Shown here piece after piece: positions 19,473 through 27,166 of a stretch of 36,051 nt of DNA. The DNA comes from Pirellulales bacterium. GTDB taxonomy: Bacteria > Planctomycetota > Planctomycetia > Pirellulales > JADZDJ01. The translations under genes and the position numbers were made by a program. Below the pieces are notes generated by a model, which was given only the letters and a program-made list of their open reading frames with translations, was not told the DNA's origin and ran no database searches. The stretch's first letter is position 1. Every line of letters begins with the position of its first letter. Where the stretch lies: contig DASRSD010000140.1 in NCBI GenBank assembly GCA_035656635.1, positions 1 through 36,051 on the forward strand, written 5' to 3'.

Positions 19473-19907
19473 TTGACCGCCGTGATCGAACTCACACCAA
19501 ACACCATTGACACTTCTGCCCTGCTGGACCGTGTGCAATCGCCGGCAGCCGGAGCCGTGGTGTTGTTCCTAGGCACGGCGCGGGAAATGACCGGCGGCCG
19601 CCGCACCGCTTCGCTCGATTACGAATGCTATCCGGAAATGGCCGAGAGCAAGCTGGCGGAGCTTGAAGCCGAAGCTCGCCGACGCTGGCCCATTACCGAG
19701 TGCTGCGTGATTCATCGGCTGGGACACTTGCAGCCGGGTGAAGCCAGCGTTGCTGTGGCCATAAGCACGCCGCATCGCAGCGATGCTTTCGCTGCGGCTC
19801 GTTGGCTGATCGACACCATCAAAACCGAAGTGCCCATTTGGAAGCGCGAAAACTGGTCCGACGGAACGGCCGAATGGGTGCATCCACCCCTAACCCCTAA
19901 TCCCTAA
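19473..19907 (+). CDS. moaE: Molybdopterin synthase catalytic subunit, MoaE
   Basis: The large subunit of molybdopterin synthase. It is 144 residues from a TTG at 19473; a GTG at 19482 is an equally good start, three codons in. Family motifs are GAVVLFLGTAREMTGGR, LDYECYPEMAESKL, IHRLGHLQPGEASVAVAIS, and APIW-like VPIWKRENWSDG with the conserved Lys. The last eight codons read PPLTPNP-stop and come from an intergenic C-rich repeat (19887-19930), so the C-terminus is repeat-derived. The region before the start is AT-rich with no Shine-Dalgarno sequence. Confidence 0.92.
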   Translation: MTAVIELTPNTIDTSALLDRVQSPAAGAVVLFLGTAREMTGGRRTASLDYECYPEMAESKLAELEAEARRRWPITECCVIHRLGHLQPGEASVAVAISTPHRSDAFAAARWLIDTIKTEVPIWKRENWSDGTAEWVHPPLTPNP

Positions 19908-19930
19908 TCCCTAGCCCCTAGCCACTCCCC
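19887..19930. repeat. CCCTAA-word tract, G-quadruplex-capable on minus strand
   Basis: CCCC-TAA-CCCC-TAAT-CCC-TAAT-CCC-TAG-CCCC, then a further CCCC at 19927-19930. Five or more C-runs separated by 3-4 bases give a G-quadruplex pattern on the minus strand. The left end encodes the MoaE C-terminus and its stop codon; the right end lies 5 bases before the moaA ATG. Confidence 0.8.
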
Positions 19931-19935
19931 TTCCC

Positions 19936-20922
19936 ATGCTCGTTGATTCCTTCGGCCGAATTCATAACAGCTTGCGCATCAGCGTGACCGATCGCTGCAA
20001 TCTACGCTGCTTTTATTGCATGCCGATGGAAAATGTCCAGTTTCTGCCGCGCGAAGAATTACTCACCTTCGAAGAAATTACGCGGTTTGTCCAAGCGCTG
20101 GTGAAGCTGGGAATCGACAAATTGCGATTGACCGGCGGCGAACCGCTACTGCGCAATGAATTGCCCACGCTGGTGAAAATGCTGGCCTCCGTTCCGGGCA
20201 TCCGCGATATTGCCCTGACAACCAACGGCCTGCTGCTCACGGAGCAAGCTGGCGCGCTGCGTGCCGCCGGATTGCAGCGATTGAACATCAGCTTGGATGC
20301 GCTTTCCGAAGCCGCCTTCCAGCAAATCGCTCGTCGCAAGGGTTTACAGCGCGTGCTGGATGGAATTTACGCCGCTCAGCAGGCGGGCTTTCGCAACATC
20401 CGGTTGAATGCAGTTTCCATTCGCGGCATCACGGAGGAAGAAATTGTGCCGCTGGCCTGTTTTGCCCGGCAACAGAAATTGGAATTGAGATTCATCGAAT
20501 ACATGCCGCTGGATGCGGAACATCACTGGAACCACGACCAATTACTCAGCGGCGCGGAAGTGCGCGAAATCATCGAGCGTGAAGTCGGCAATTTGGAGCC
20601 GTTGCCGGTGGTCGATCCAAGTCAGCCTGCCACCGATTTTCGCTATGTCGATGAAGGCGGCCGGGTCGGCTTCATCAATCCCGTGTCGGAACCGTTTTGT
20701 GGTTCCTGCAATCGATTGCGGCTAACCGCCGAGGGACAAGTGCGCAACTGCTTGTTCTCTACAATTGAATGGGATGCCCGCGCGCTACTGCGCCGCGGCG
20801 CGGGGGACGAAGAATTGGTCGCTTTAGTGGCCGCCTGCGTGCAAGCCAAGAAGCCAGGCCACGGCATCGACACGCCCGATTTTGTTCAGCCCCAGCGTGC
20901 CATGTACCAAATCGGCGGCTAA
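19936..20922 (+). CDS. moaA: GTP 3',8-cyclase, MoaA
   Basis: A radical-SAM enzyme that turns GTP into 3',8-cyclo-dihydro-GTP, the first step of molybdenum cofactor synthesis. It has 328 residues, the usual length. The SAM cluster cysteines are Cys21, Cys25 and Cys28 (DRCNLRCFYCMP). The second, GTP-binding cluster is Cys255, Cys258 and Cys272 (PFCGSCNRLRL...RNCLF). KLRLTGGEPLLR binds SAM, and the protein ends in the essential Gly-Gly (MYQIGG). No Shine-Dalgarno motif precedes the ATG; the leader is the C-rich repeat. The partner MoaC is not in this window. Confidence 0.96.
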   Translation: MLVDSFGRIHNSLRISVTDRCNLRCFYCMPMENVQFLPREELLTFEEITRFVQALVKLGIDKLRLTGGEPLLRNELPTLVKMLASVPGIRDIALTTNGLLLTEQAGALRAAGLQRLNISLDALSEAAFQQIARRKGLQRVLDGIYAAQQAGFRNIRLNAVSIRGITEEEIVPLACFARQQKLELRFIEYMPLDAEHHWNHDQLLSGAEVREIIEREVGNLEPLPVVDPSQPATDFRYVDEGGRVGFINPVSEPFCGSCNRLRLTAEGQVRNCLFSTIEWDARALLRRGAGDEELVALVAACVQAKKPGHGIDTPDFVQPQRAMYQIGG

Positions 20923-20957
20923 AGGAATCGCAAAAGCCGAAAAGGCCAGACCAAAGG

Positions 20958-21120
20958 TTAGCCGCGAATAAATGCGAACAAACGCAAATCTGAAAGACAA
21001 ACACCGAACCAGGCAACGGTAAATGTTTTGTTCTGCCGACTCAATCTTCATTTGCGTTCATACGCGTTCATTTGCGGCCATTTCTTGCCGGCTGGGTGTC
21101 TCCGTGTCTCCGTGGTGAAA
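20958..21120. repeat. Inverted GAACGCAAAT-word repeat plus CTCCGTGTCTCC word
   Basis: TTAGCCGCGAATAAATGCGA (from 20958, continuing ACAAACGCAAAT) pairs imperfectly with ATTTGCGTTCATACGCGTTC (from 21050, continuing ATTTGCGGCCA). It is followed by GTGTCTCCGTGTCTCCGTGG at 21096-21115, the same word as in the 12.8-kb palindrome. It fills the moaA to aminotransferase gap. Confidence 0.75.
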
Positions 21121-21128
21121 ATTAGCCG

Positions 21129-22349
21129 ATGCCTCGCATTTACCTCGACAATGCTGCCACCAGTTGGCCCAAGCCGGGAGCGGTGTATGCCGCGGTGGAA
21201 CATTATTTGCGGGAAAATGGCGCGCCCGCGGGTCGTAGCGGGTATTCCCAAGCGATGGAAGTCGAAGCAACCATTTCGGCAGCTCGCATGGCGGTAGCTC
21301 GTCTGATTGGAGCTACGAGCGCGCAACAAATTATCTTCACCACCAACGGCACGGAAGCCTTAAATTTCGCAATTCATGGATTGCTCCGCCGCGGCGATCA
21401 CGCCATTTGCACCGCCGCCGATCATAATTCTGTGCTGCGCCCATTGCGATACTTGGAAGCACAAGGTGAAATCGCAGTCACCCGGGTGCCGTGCAATTCG
21501 GTCGGCCTGGTCGATCCCGATGAAATTCGCCGCGCGCTGCGAACCAACACTCGGCTGGTGGTCACCACCCATGCTTCCAATGTCACCGGCGTGATTGAGC
21601 CTGTCGCTGAAATTGGCCGCATGGTTCGTGAGCATGGCGCACGATTTTTGGTAGACGCTGCACAAACGGTGGGACATTTGCCTGTGGCGGTCGATGAGCT
21701 CCATGCTGATTTGCTCGCTGCCCCGGCCCACAAGGGTTTATTGGGACCGTTGGGAACAGGGTTTTTGTATATTCGACCCGGGTTGGAAAACGAATTGCAG
21801 ACAATCCGCCAAGGCGGCACCGGCACCCGCAGCCACGAAGATCGCCAGCCGGAAACGCTCCCCGACAAGTTCGAAACCGGAAATCACAACGTTCCCGGCC
21901 TGGTAGGCTTAGCGGCCGCCTTACGCTGGCTACAGCAGCAAGGCATACAGAGCATCTGGCAGCACGAACAACAGCTTACCGCTCGGCTGCGCGATGGTTT
22001 GCGCCAAATTCACGGAGTCACCCTGCACGGCATTAGCGCTCTGGCATGTTCACCAGCCGCCAACATGGCGGTCACAGAGAAAGCGGGAACTTCCATGGAC
22101 TCTCCGCCAGCGGTGGGCGTTGTCAGCATCTCGATCGCCGGCTATGATCCGCAAGAAGCGGCGGCAGCCTTGGATGCCAATTTTGGCGTGCAAGTTCGCG
22201 CCGGATTGCATTGTGCGCCGTTAATTCACCAAGCCATGAACACCCTGCAAAACGGAGGAACCGTGCGCTTTAGCGTGGGCCCGTTCACCACGCCGCATGA
22301 AATTGAGATTGCCATTGGCGCCGTCGCCCAACTCGCCCGAGCAAATTAA
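21129..22349 (+). CDS. Class V aminotransferase, cysteine desulfurase-like
   Basis: A PLP enzyme of 406 residues that probably takes sulfur from cysteine and leaves alanine. It opens with IYLDNAATSWPKP and has the desulfurase-type FTTNGTEALNFAIHGL, TAADHNSVLRPL, VVTTHASNVTGVIEPVAEI and FLVDAAQTVGHLPV. The PLP lysine is Lys202 (APAHKGLLGPLGTGF). A Cys at 362 (RAGLHCAPL) fits the catalytic cysteine of the SufS/Csd (group II) subfamily. Its position just after moaA and moaD suggests it could feed sulfur to MoaD or to Fe-S assembly; that is inference only. No SufE- or IscU-like gene is adjacent. Confidence 0.9.
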   Translation: MPRIYLDNAATSWPKPGAVYAAVEHYLRENGAPAGRSGYSQAMEVEATISAARMAVARLIGATSAQQIIFTTNGTEALNFAIHGLLRRGDHAICTAADHNSVLRPLRYLEAQGEIAVTRVPCNSVGLVDPDEIRRALRTNTRLVVTTHASNVTGVIEPVAEIGRMVREHGARFLVDAAQTVGHLPVAVDELHADLLAAPAHKGLLGPLGTGFLYIRPGLENELQTIRQGGTGTRSHEDRQPETLPDKFETGNHNVPGLVGLAAALRWLQQQGIQSIWQHEQQLTARLRDGLRQIHGVTLHGISALACSPAANMAVTEKAGTSMDSPPAVGVVSISIAGYDPQEAAAALDANFGVQVRAGLHCAPLIHQAMNTLQNGGTVRFSVGPFTTPHEIEIAIGAVAQLARAN

Positions 22350-22436
22350 CGGCCCGTTTCGCTTTCCGGAATCCTTCCCTGGTTGAATCTTTCACGATTT
22401 CCTGACGCAGCATCGACCTGCATTCATCCTTTCGCC

Positions 22437-22853
22437 ATGCCACAAGCTCCCTGGTTTCAAAATGGCCTCCGCTTTCAGTGCACCCAATGCGGCGATTGCT
22501 GCACGGGAACGCCAGGCTATGTGTGGGTGACTGAGGATGAAATTGCGGCGCTAGCAAAAGTTGTCGGGCTGGCCGCTGATGACTTTGAGGCCCGGTATGT
22601 GCGTCGAGTTGGGTCGCGCAAAAGCCTGCTCGAATACGATAACGGCGACTGCGTTTTTTTCGACAGCCAAGCTCGCAAGTGCAAAGTTTACCAAGCTCGG
22701 CCCCGCCAGTGCCGCACCTGGCCCTTCTGGGACTCCAATATTCGGTCGCCGCAGGCCTGGAAGGAAACTTGCCAGGTTTGTCCGGGAAGTGGCAAAGGGA
22801 AACTGTACAGCGTGGAAGAGGTGCTGGCGCAATCGGCGGTCATCAAAATTTGA
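22437..22853 (+). CDS. YkgJ-family cysteine cluster protein
   Basis: 138 residues from the ATG at 22437 (MPQAPWFQNGLRFQC); an in-frame TTG at 22383 would add 18 unconserved residues. Cysteine motifs are CTQCGDCCTG near the N-terminus, then CVFF, CKVYQARPRQCRTWPFW and CQVCPG. That is the pattern of the YkgJ/UPF0153 family, thought to bind zinc or an iron-sulfur cluster. The biochemical role is unknown. It follows the desulfurase-like gene by 87 bases on the same strand, which fits a metal/sulfur link without proving it. Confidence 0.88.
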   Translation: MPQAPWFQNGLRFQCTQCGDCCTGTPGYVWVTEDEIAALAKVVGLAADDFEARYVRRVGSRKSLLEYDNGDCVFFDSQARKCKVYQARPRQCRTWPFWDSNIRSPQAWKETCQVCPGSGKGKLYSVEEVLAQSAVIKI

Positions 22854-23178
22854 TGTCTCCCGCCGGCGCAAAGTTTGCCGATTTTTCAAATTCTTCCCAT
22901 TCGGTAAAGTTTGGCGGTTGAAACGTCGATACTACAGGCCGACCAGCGCAGTCTATCTGCGCTGAGACGAAGCGTGTCGTCGCTAGCCATTAATATTCTT
23001 AAGTTCATTATTAGTAATGACTTATGGAATACATATCGCCGGCGGGTTCACTGTTTCGCCGTAAGTTCTTTGAAAATTTGAAGTTAATCGCAATCATCCT
23101 CAAGCGATTCATGACCAAGTGGCAGATGTTTGTCGCCGTAACTTGTTACTGACAGTGTCGCAAAATCGAAAAGATAGC
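22854..23178. other. Intergenic region upstream of HU
   Basis: About 325 bases without a credible gene. A perfect 8-bp stem, CAGCGCAG/CTGCGCTG with a 5-base loop (22944-22964), follows the YkgJ gene. No T-run follows it, so termination is uncertain. The middle (22985-23060) is AT-richer than the surroundings. The HU promoter begins at 23179. Confidence 0.5.
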
Positions 23179-23207
23179 TTGACACTAGTACTTACGCCAC
23201 CTACACT
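23179..23207 (+). promoter_or_regulatory. Sigma-70-type promoter for the HU gene
   Basis: A perfect -35, TTGACA at 23179-23184, is followed after exactly 17 bases by TACACT at 23202-23207 (four of six -10 consensus positions). It lies 76 bases upstream of the HU start codon. It is the best-formed promoter in the window, in keeping with strong HU expression. Confidence 0.65.
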
Positions 23208-23283
23208 TGGAGCGTGACATGGGCGGGTCGAACTGGCTTGTCAAGCCTTCGACTTTACGTCTCGTTAGAGGAGAATTTTCGCC

Positions 23284-23676
23284 GTGACCAAAAAAGAGAT
23301 CGTAAAGACCATCTCCGAGGAGATTGGCCTGACGCAACTCAAAACGAAGGAAATTGTCCAAAAAACCTTCGATGCCATCGTGGAAACCTTGGTCGAAGAA
23401 CGCCGCATCGAGCTGCGGAATTTTGGCGTGTTCGAGGTGAAGCAGCGTGCCGCTCGTAAGGCCCGCAACCCGCGCACCGGTGAAAAAGTCTTTGTGCCGG
23501 AAAAGTTTGTCGTGACATTTAAGCCCGGCAAGGAGATGGAAGAGAAGGTTCGGCAACTGGAGCGACAAGCAGCCGAAGCACGGGCCAAAGCAGCGGGGCA
23601 CCAGGTTAGCGACGGTTCGACGGTCGCCCCAACCGCCGGCACCCCACCAGCTTACGGAATGCAAGGCAGCGGCTAA
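23284..23676 (+). CDS. HU/IHF-family DNA-binding protein with C-terminal tail
   Basis: A nucleoid protein of 130 residues that bends and compacts DNA as a dimer. The first 92 residues are a standard HU fold: [19 protein letters not shown], then [20 protein letters not shown], the DNA-inserting arm [17 protein letters not shown], and [16 protein letters not shown] tail of about 38 residues (helical, then Ala/Gly/Pro/Thr-rich) extends beyond the usual 90. The start codon is GTG with AGAGGAGA 9-16 bases upstream, and a good promoter lies before it. Whether it should be called HU or IHF cannot be decided from this sequence. Confidence 0.93.
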   Translation: MTKKEIVKTISEEIGLTQLKTKEIVQKTFDAIVETLVEERRIELRNFGVFEVKQRAARKARNPRTGEKVFVPEKFVVTFKPGKEMEEKVRQLERQAAEARAKAAGHQVSDGSTVAPTAGTPPAYGMQGSG

Positions 23677-24075
23677 TCACGCCACGGAACTCGATAACCC
23701 AGAAAACTGCTTTCTCCGCTGTCACACACGGAACGGATACCGACTTATCGCCACGCCTACCCAGAGGCGGTAAACAACTGCCGATCGCCAGATTCCGGTA
23801 ATTTGACCTCGGCGCGTAACACCAGAATAAGTAACCTTGCTCGCCCAAACGCAGCCAGCGACTCATCTTCCGGCTGCGAGAGCAAGCTCATCACAAATCA
23901 TTTCGAAACGGTTTGGCGGAGATAAACAAATCAGTTAGTGCACCGGCGCGTTCGTGCCCTGCACTGACCGTTGGCTGGCAAAAGCCAGTCGACGATATAT
24001 CACGCACGGAAACACTCAGGTATTTACCATCCCCGCAAGGGATTGCGGCGCATGCCATTCAGGAAGGAACCTGTG
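23677..24075 (+). other. Intergenic region HU / lipoprotein
   Basis: About 400 bases without a credible gene on either strand. Small palindromes are present: CTGGC-AAAA-GCCAG at about 23974-23987, and an AGTGCA/TGCACT pair at about 23937-23965. None ends in a T-run. AGGAAGGA at 24061-24068 is the ribosome-binding site of the lipoprotein gene. Confidence 0.5.
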
Positions 24076-24294
24076 ATGCGTAGGCTTATTTTTGCAACCG
24101 TAGCCGGGCTGGCAATTTCCAGCGCCACCGGCTGCCTCATACCGATGTACTCGGCCGATCCGTCGCGCCGGGCCGGCGAATTGCTGAATACATCGGAAGA
24201 TTTGCGCCAAGCGCTCGACGAATGGGAACGAATCTGGTTCCTCGATCAGCCGTCGCATATGACCCTCTACCGCACTCACGGCGGCATCCTGTAA
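24076..24294 (+). CDS. Small planctomycete-type lipoprotein, 72 residues
   Basis: It starts at the ATG at 24076, chosen for the strong AGGAAGGA 7 bases upstream and because the protein then opens with a lipoprotein signal peptide (MRRLIFATVAGLAISSATGC). The cysteine at residue 20 would be lipidated. The mature part is about 50 residues: SADPSRRAGELLNTSEDLRQ, then a helix ending LDEWERIWFLDQPSHMTLYR and the terminus THGGIL. I recall this WERFWFLDQPSHMTPYRTHGG signature as frequent in planctomycetes, with no known function. The gene is monocistronic: an intrinsic terminator follows about 80 bases downstream. Confidence 0.82.
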   Translation: MRRLIFATVAGLAISSATGCLIPMYSADPSRRAGELLNTSEDLRQALDEWERIWFLDQPSHMTLYRTHGGIL

Positions 24295-24371
24295 TTCGCT
24301 ACACCCGCATCGCAAGCACATTCACGCAGTTGACGGCAGTTGGGCCGCAGCATTCAGAACAAAGTCGATTG

Positions 24372-24410
24372 AACGCCGCAGGGCAGCCAGCCTGTGCGGC
24401 GTTTTTTTTT
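24372..24410 (+). terminator. Intrinsic terminator after the lipoprotein gene
   Basis: AACGCCGCA (24372-24380) pairs perfectly with TGCGGCGTT (24395-24403), with a 14-base loop, and runs into nine T residues (24402-24410). It ends the HU/lipoprotein side and separates it from pyrD. Confidence 0.88.
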
Positions 24411-24480
24411 GCGCGCAATTGCGGTAAGCTGCTAAGCCCAGAGCGTTTGATTCGCATCCACACCTTTAGCTTGTTCGCTT

Positions 24481-25407
24481 TTGTCCGCTCCCCCGCCATC
24501 CGTCGATCTTTCCGTTCGCTTGGGGCGTCTGACGCTTCCCAATCCGATTCTCACCGCCTCGGGCACATTCGGCTATGCGCGCGAAATGGCTGGCTTGGTC
24601 GATTTGAAGCGGCTGGGCGGAATTATTCCCAAAACCATTACCCGCCTTCCCCGACCGGGCAATGCCCCGTGGCGAACCATCGAAACGCCAGCGGGCATGC
24701 TGAATTCCATCGGGCTAGATAACGACGGGCAGGAAGCATTCATCGAACACCATTTGCCTTATTTGACGACGATTGGCGCGCCCATCATCGTAAGCATCGC
24801 AGGAAGCACCTTGGATGAATTCGTCGAAATGGCTCGCCGCATGGAAGGGCTCGCTGGCGTGGCAGCCCTGGAACTAAACATTTCCTGCCCGAACGTCAGT
24901 CACGGGGTCGATTTGGGCGTCGATCCCGAGATGTGCCGCCGCGTGGTGGCCGGCTGCAAAGCGGCATGCGGGCTTCCGATCATCGCCAAGCTAACACCCA
25001 ATGTGACAGATATTACGGTCGTTGCTCGAGCTGCTGCCGAGGGGGGGGCCGACGCCATTTCGGCCATTAATACCGCGCTGGGCATGGCGGTGGACTGGAA
25101 GCGCCGCCGCCCGATGCTGGGCAACGTGATGGGGGGCCTCAGCGGACCGGCTATCAAGCCGCTGGCACTACGCTGCGTGCATCAAATTTCGCGGGCCGTT
25201 GATACGCCGATTATCGGCATCGGCGGGATTGCCACCATCGACGATGTGATGGAGTTTTTGGTTGCCGGCGCAACTGCAGTGCAAATTGGGACGGCAAACT
25301 TCTATAATCCGACCGTAACGATGCAACTGCTAAATGCCCTGCCGGCGGCGTTGAACCAACTGGGGGCTAAATCTGTCTCGGAAATCATCGGAACAATCAA
25401 AACTTAA
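24481..25407 (+). CDS. pyrD: Dihydroorotate dehydrogenase, class 1B catalytic subunit
   Basis: Oxidises dihydroorotate to orotate in pyrimidine synthesis; cytoplasmic, FMN-bound. It has 308 residues. The start codon is TTG at 24481 and the protein opens [19 protein letters not shown]. Characteristic segments are [45 protein letters not shown] with the catalytic base Cys136, [15 protein letters not shown]-like [14 protein letters not shown], and [15 protein letters not shown] at the FMN phosphate. Class 1 uses Cys as base, whereas class 2 uses Ser. Class 1B enzymes usually partner with the Fe-S/FAD subunit PyrK, and none is adjacent here. Confidence 0.94.
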   Translation: MSAPPPSVDLSVRLGRLTLPNPILTASGTFGYAREMAGLVDLKRLGGIIPKTITRLPRPGNAPWRTIETPAGMLNSIGLDNDGQEAFIEHHLPYLTTIGAPIIVSIAGSTLDEFVEMARRMEGLAGVAALELNISCPNVSHGVDLGVDPEMCRRVVAGCKAACGLPIIAKLTPNVTDITVVARAAAEGGADAISAINTALGMAVDWKRRRPMLGNVMGGLSGPAIKPLALRCVHQISRAVDTPIIGIGGIATIDDVMEFLVAGATAVQIGTANFYNPTVTMQLLNALPAALNQLGAKSVSEIIGTIKT

Positions 25408-25443
25408 CCAAGCTCAATTCAACTCTAGTCTCTAAGCCTTTAG

Positions 25444-25469
25444 CCCCTACTCCCTAGCCCCTTTCTCCC
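25444..25469. repeat. CCCTAG-word tract before trpS, G-quadruplex-capable on minus strand
   Basis: CCCC-TACT-CCC-TAG-CCCC-TTTCT-CCC ends directly at the trpS ATG. Four C-runs with 3-5 base spacers form the same kind of tract as those before moaA and the zinc-ribbon gene. Confidence 0.75.
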
Positions 25470-26435
25470 ATGCGCGTTCTTTCCGGCATCCAACCGACCG
25501 GCCGATTTCATTGGGGCAATTACTTCGGCGCCATCCGGCAGTACATCGATCTGCAGAACGAAGATGCCGCTTATTATTTCATTGCCAATTTGCACGCGCT
25601 GAACCAAGTGCGCGATCCGCAGCAATTACGGCAGCTAACGCTCGATGCCGCCATTGATTTACTTGCGCTGGGATTGAATCCCGACAAAGCGGTGTTGTTT
25701 CTTCAGTCCGATGTGCCGGAAGTGACGCAACTGACATGGCTACTTTTGACCGGTACGCCGATGGGCCTGCTGGAGCGCTGCCACGCCTATAAAGATAAAA
25801 TCGCCAAAGGGCTGTCGGCTGATGCGGGCTTGTTCGCGTACCCTGTCTTAATGGCCGCCGACATTTTGTCCTACGATTCCGATACGGTTCCCGTCGGCGC
25901 CGACCAAATCCAGCACATCGAAGTGTGCCGCGACCTTGCCGCCAGCTTCAACCATCACTTCGGCCAAACGTTCGTCATGCCCAAAGCCAAGGTTTTGGAT
26001 CACTCGGCGAAAGTGCCGGGCATCGACGGCGAAAAAATGTCGAAAAGTTATAACAATACGCTGGAGCTGTTCGAAGATGCCAAAGCGCAGCGAAAGAAAA
26101 TCATGCGCATTGTGACCGACTCGCGCCCCATGGAGCAGCCGAAAGACCCAGACTCCGACCATTTATTTCAATTGTTCTCGCTGGTCGCCAGTGAAGCAGA
26201 GCGTGAGGAAATGGCGGCGCTATATCGTAAAGGCGGATTTGGCTACGGCGAAGTGAAAAAGGCTCTGGCCGACGCTGCCGAACGGTTTTTTGCCGAGCCC
26301 CGCGCACGCCGGGCAGATTTAGCCGCCCAGCCCAAACGAGTTTGGGAAATACTGGCCGATGGCGCTAGCCGGGCTCGCAAAAAAGCGGCCGAAGTTTTAG
26401 CCCGCGCCGAAAAGGCCTGCGGCGTAAAGGGGTAA
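25470..26435 (+). CDS. trpS: Tryptophan-tRNA ligase
   Basis: Charges tRNA-Trp. It has 321 residues, typical for the bacterial class I enzyme. The opening [17 protein letters not shown] contains the HIGH-like [18 protein letters not shown] holds KMSKS at 189-193. [23 protein letters not shown] is the family's dimer and tryptophan-binding region. The C-terminal helical part ends in an Arg/Lys/Ala-rich tail. The next gene starts 3 bases after the stop, so it is co-transcribed. Confidence 0.96.
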   Translation: MRVLSGIQPTGRFHWGNYFGAIRQYIDLQNEDAAYYFIANLHALNQVRDPQQLRQLTLDAAIDLLALGLNPDKAVLFLQSDVPEVTQLTWLLLTGTPMGLLERCHAYKDKIAKGLSADAGLFAYPVLMAADILSYDSDTVPVGADQIQHIEVCRDLAASFNHHFGQTFVMPKAKVLDHSAKVPGIDGEKMSKSYNNTLELFEDAKAQRKKIMRIVTDSRPMEQPKDPDSDHLFQLFSLVASEAEREEMAALYRKGGFGYGEVKKALADAAERFFAEPRARRADLAAQPKRVWEILADGASRARKKAAEVLARAEKACGVKG

Positions 26436-26438
26436 GCC

Positions 26439-26987
26439 GTGAGCATCTCGATCGACAGCGGCAACCATGCTGACGTGACGCCGCACCACGGGACTACAAT
26501 CGCGCTGTGGATTGCTACCGTAATCATGTTGTCGGCGGCGTTGGCTCGCATTGCGGTGTGGTTGCAGAATGCAAATTTTGCCCCGGTGGGATTATTCCCG
26601 TTGATGCTTGGCTTTGCCTTCGGTCTGAGCGCGGCCCTTGCCGCCGCTTACCTGGGACTGCACGGTCGCGGGCTGATCACCGGCGGCGTAATCATTTCGG
26701 CTTTCGTCCTGGTCGCTGCGGAACATGGTTTTTTTTATCTCGACTATCGACACCAATACCAGGCGAAAGTCGATCACGACGTGCAAAGCAACGTGATTTT
26801 GCAGCAGTATTTTAAGAACATGCTCGATGATTTTCGCGTCAAGCCGCCGACATTTTCTGAGTTCATGGCCGCAGAAGCCTCGACAAAATGGCTCTTGTGG
26901 ATTGTCGACGGAGCCGCCATGATCGCGGTAGCGGCCGTCGTGGCGTGGTTGATGGCGCCCCGCGCTCACCTGCCGGCTCGCGGCTAA
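26439..26987 (+). CDS. Small four-helix membrane protein, unknown
   Basis: 182 residues with a GTG start, 3 bases after trpS. I do not recognise a family. Four membrane helices are likely at about 20-40, 48-71, 78-97 and 150-174. Between the third and fourth is a soluble stretch of about 50 residues rich in Asp, Gln and His (LDYRHQYQAKVDHDVQSNVI, KNMLDDFRVKPPTFSEF). The hydrophilic loop and His/Asp content hint at a sensor or scaffold, but no motif supports that. It probably depends on trpS transcription. Confidence 0.78.
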   Translation: MSISIDSGNHADVTPHHGTTIALWIATVIMLSAALARIAVWLQNANFAPVGLFPLMLGFAFGLSAALAAAYLGLHGRGLITGGVIISAFVLVAAEHGFFYLDYRHQYQAKVDHDVQSNVILQQYFKNMLDDFRVKPPTFSEFMAAEASTKWLLWIVDGAAMIAVAAVVAWLMAPRAHLPARG

Positions 26988-27057
26988 CGCATTACTCACC
27001 GAATGTGTAGCGACGATGGCCGAATGCTCACAGCATCCGGACCGGACGGCGGGCCAC

Positions 27058-27101
27058 CCGGCTATTTGAACACAGCCGTCCGGCTATTTGAACGCGCTTC
27101 A
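27058..27101. repeat. Two-copy 22-bp direct repeat upstream of acpS
   Basis: CCGGCTATTTGAAC is present at 27058-27071 and 27080-27093, followed in the first copy by ACAGCCGT. It could be a regulator site or a slippage duplication. It lies 66 bases before the acpS start. Confidence 0.6.
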
Positions 27102-27166
27102 TCGGACCGAGGCTTGCTCTAAACTGACACTTAACATTCGCCTTCATCCCTCGACTCTTTGCTTCC

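Noticed and set aside
22944-22964. Perfect 8-bp hairpin after the YkgJ-type gene as a terminator
   Set aside because: The stem is sound but no T-run follows on either strand. Recorded only within the intergenic region.
23606-23866. An 86-residue minus-strand open frame after HU
   Set aside because: It overlaps the HU C-terminus antisense, has no ribosome site and has no recognisable sequence.
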